DNA of 8,008 nucleotides. Source: JANRKT01 sp033763355 (lineage in GTDB: Bacteria; Bacteroidota; Bacteroidia; Chitinophagales; Chitinophagaceae). Position numbers and translations under genes: made by a program. This document shows, in pieces, positions 6,751-8,008 of the stretch. A model generated the notes under the pieces. It was given only the letters and a program-made list of their open reading frames with translations. It did not search any database and was not told the origin of the DNA. How positions within the stretch are numbered: the stretch's first letter is position 1; the number at the start of each line of letters is the position of its first letter. Location of the stretch: the NCBI GenBank assembly GCA_033763355.1, contig JANRKT010000088.1:1-8008 (forward strand), in the 5' to 3' direction.

Positions 6751-8008
6751 TTATTCAGTCCGCAACATTTTTACCGGGTTTGTTCTTATCGCCTGCCATA
6801 TCTTAACTCCCGTAACAAGTGCCGTTATAATAAATAAAGCGGCTACTGATCCAACCAATGCTGTTGTTTCCACACCGGCATGTATCTTAAAGACCATATC
6901 CAATAACAGTTTGGTTAAAGCATAACCGCCATAACATCCTATTGCCGCCGAAACGATGAATATCCAGAAATAACTTTTGTTGATCAGCACCATAATGTGG
7001 TGCGGGGCAGCACCCACTACTTTGCGCAGCGCTATTTCTTTGGTTTTTTTCAGAGTGGTCAGCGAAACCAAAGCAAAGAGTCCTGTAGCTGTTAACAGGA
7101 TGCTGACAATTGCAAACCATTTAAAGATGATGGCAATGTTCTTGCTGGTTTCAAATGCTTCCACGTTGATCTGGTTCTGATAAAACCCATTGAATGGCTT
7201 CAACGGAAACAATTGTTTCCAGACATCTTTTGCTTTTGCATAAACTGATGTCAGGTCTTCTGCCTTTGCCTGTATGATAAGAAACTGGAAGCGATTGTCT
7301 CTTGCCAGCTTCATCGCCACAGGTTCCAGCGGATTAAAAAGATGATCGGGATGAAAATCTTTTATCACTCCCACCACCGAATAATAAGCGCTGTCAATAA
7401 AGATCCGTTTTCCCAATGCCTCTTTTTCTTTCCATCCAAACTGTGCCGCTAATTTTTGAGTGATCAGCAAAGCGTTGCTGTATTCAGCTTCTGATGTTGC
7501 ATCAAAATCCCTTCCTGCTGCCAGTTTCAGTTGCATGGTTTTGATATAATCCCTTCCCACTTCCATAAAATCTGTTTCCTTTTTCATTTGCTCTGCTTCT
7601 GCTACAGCGTTGCGAAATGAAAAAGCGATGTGATTCCTTGTTCCTGCAATGGATTGCACACCGGGTATCTTAGCCATTTCATTTTTAAGCGGCACATACC
7701 CGGATGAATCGCTGAACGTAAGGCCCATTGTATTTTCAATATTGTACCCGAAATCATAGTTCCGCTGGTATTCCCCGTTTCTTGCAAAGGCTATCCCCGC
7801 AACCACTGTGATGATGGCAATTGACAATTGCAATCCGAGCATCAGCCTGGAAAATAAATTGGTGCCCCCGAACTTAACACTCCCCCTGAAGATAGCCGTG
7901 GGATTGAAACGGCTTATGTAAAAAGCCGGATAAAAACCGGCCAGTAAAGTGGCGCCGAGTAGTATAAAAGCTAAAAAGATGACCAATCCAGCATCACTTA
8001 AATAGTTG
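6751..8008 (-). CDS. FtsX/MacB-like ABC transporter permease (permease 4), 5' end outside window
   Basis: The frame stays open from the TAA at 6751 to the window edge, giving 418 visible C-terminal residues. The TTG at 7984-7986 could be mistaken for a start, but it lies inside a membrane segment, and in-frame coding (NYLSDAG) continues upstream of it. The real start, about 380-400 codons earlier by family length, is not in the window. In visible numbering: a helix at about 6-31 ending in GFYPAFYISRFNP, a helix at about 55-74, and the second MacB-like periplasmic core at about 75-292 with GVIKDFHPDHLF from 213. Then follow a helix at about 296-318, KEIALRKVVGAAPHH at about 323-337, helices about 345-365 and 382-404, and the tail NPVKMLRTE. 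It is clearly homologous to the other three but more divergent. DFGY replaces NLGF after the middle helix, and ALRKVVGA replaces GVRKVLGA. It is first of the four in transcription order. Substrate and ATPase partner unknown. Confidence 0.93.
   Translation of the reverse strand, partial: NYLSDAGLVIFLAFILLGATLLAGFYPAFYISRFNPTAIFRGSVKFGGTNLFSRLMLGLQLSIAIITVVAGIAFARNGEYQRNYDFGYNIENTMGLTFSDSSGYVPLKNEMAKIPGVQSIAGTRNHIAFSFRNAVAEAEQMKKETDFMEVGRDYIKTMQLKLAAGRDFDATSEAEYSNALLITQKLAAQFGWKEKEALGKRIFIDSAYYSVVGVIKDFHPDHLFNPLEPVAMKLARDNRFQFLIIQAKAEDLTSVYAKAKDVWKQLFPLKPFNGFYQNQINVEAFETSKNIAIIFKWFAIVSILLTATGLFALVSLTTLKKTKEIALRKVVGAAPHHIMVLINKSYFWIFIVSAAIGCYGGYALTKLLLDMVFKIHAGVETTALVGSVAALFIITALVTGVKIWQAIRTNPVKMLRTE

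Noticed and set aside
7984..7986. TTG as a start codon for permease 4.
   Set aside because: It falls within a membrane helix, the frame stays open to the window edge, and the protein would lack the N-terminal half found in the paralogs.

Overview
The window holds four FtsX/MacB-type ABC-transporter permease genes, head to tail and all on the minus strand. They read in the order 6751-8008 (5' end outside the window), 4213-6672, 1751-4201 and 1-1626 (3' end outside the window). Together they cover about 97% of the sequence. I see no ATPase, RNA gene, mobile element or CRISPR array. The protein style suggests a member of the Bacteroidota, probably of the Chitinophaga/Niastella type. The reasons are the permease-only MacB-like proteins of about 800 residues in tandem, the NPVKSLRTE-type C-termini, AT-rich leaders without a Shine-Dalgarno sequence, and a moderate GC content. 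The taxonomic placement is inference.

Layout along the plus coordinates: 1-1626 is the first 542 codons of permease 1. 1627-1750 is a 124-base gap with one weak inverted repeat. 1751-4201 is permease 2, complete at 816 aa. 4202-4212 is an 11-base junction. 4213-6672 is permease 3, complete at 819 aa. 6673-6750 is a 78-base AT-rich gap. 6751-8008 is the last 418 codons of permease 4. The tight 3-to-2 junction indicates co-transcription of at least that pair. I see no convincing promoter or terminator between any of the genes.

Each complete protein is a duplicated unit: one membrane helix, a large periplasmic MacB-like core and three more helices, all repeated once. Each chain therefore looks like a fused pair of MacB membrane halves without the nucleotide-binding domain, and it needs an ATPase encoded elsewhere. 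The substrate cannot be read from the sequence. The most notable oddity is a 32-base stretch that is identical near the 3' ends of permeases 2 and 3, flanked by codons that differ synonymously. This suggests local gene conversion or a constrained DNA element. Otherwise this is a fairly ordinary lineage-specific paralog array, and I found no clearly new system.
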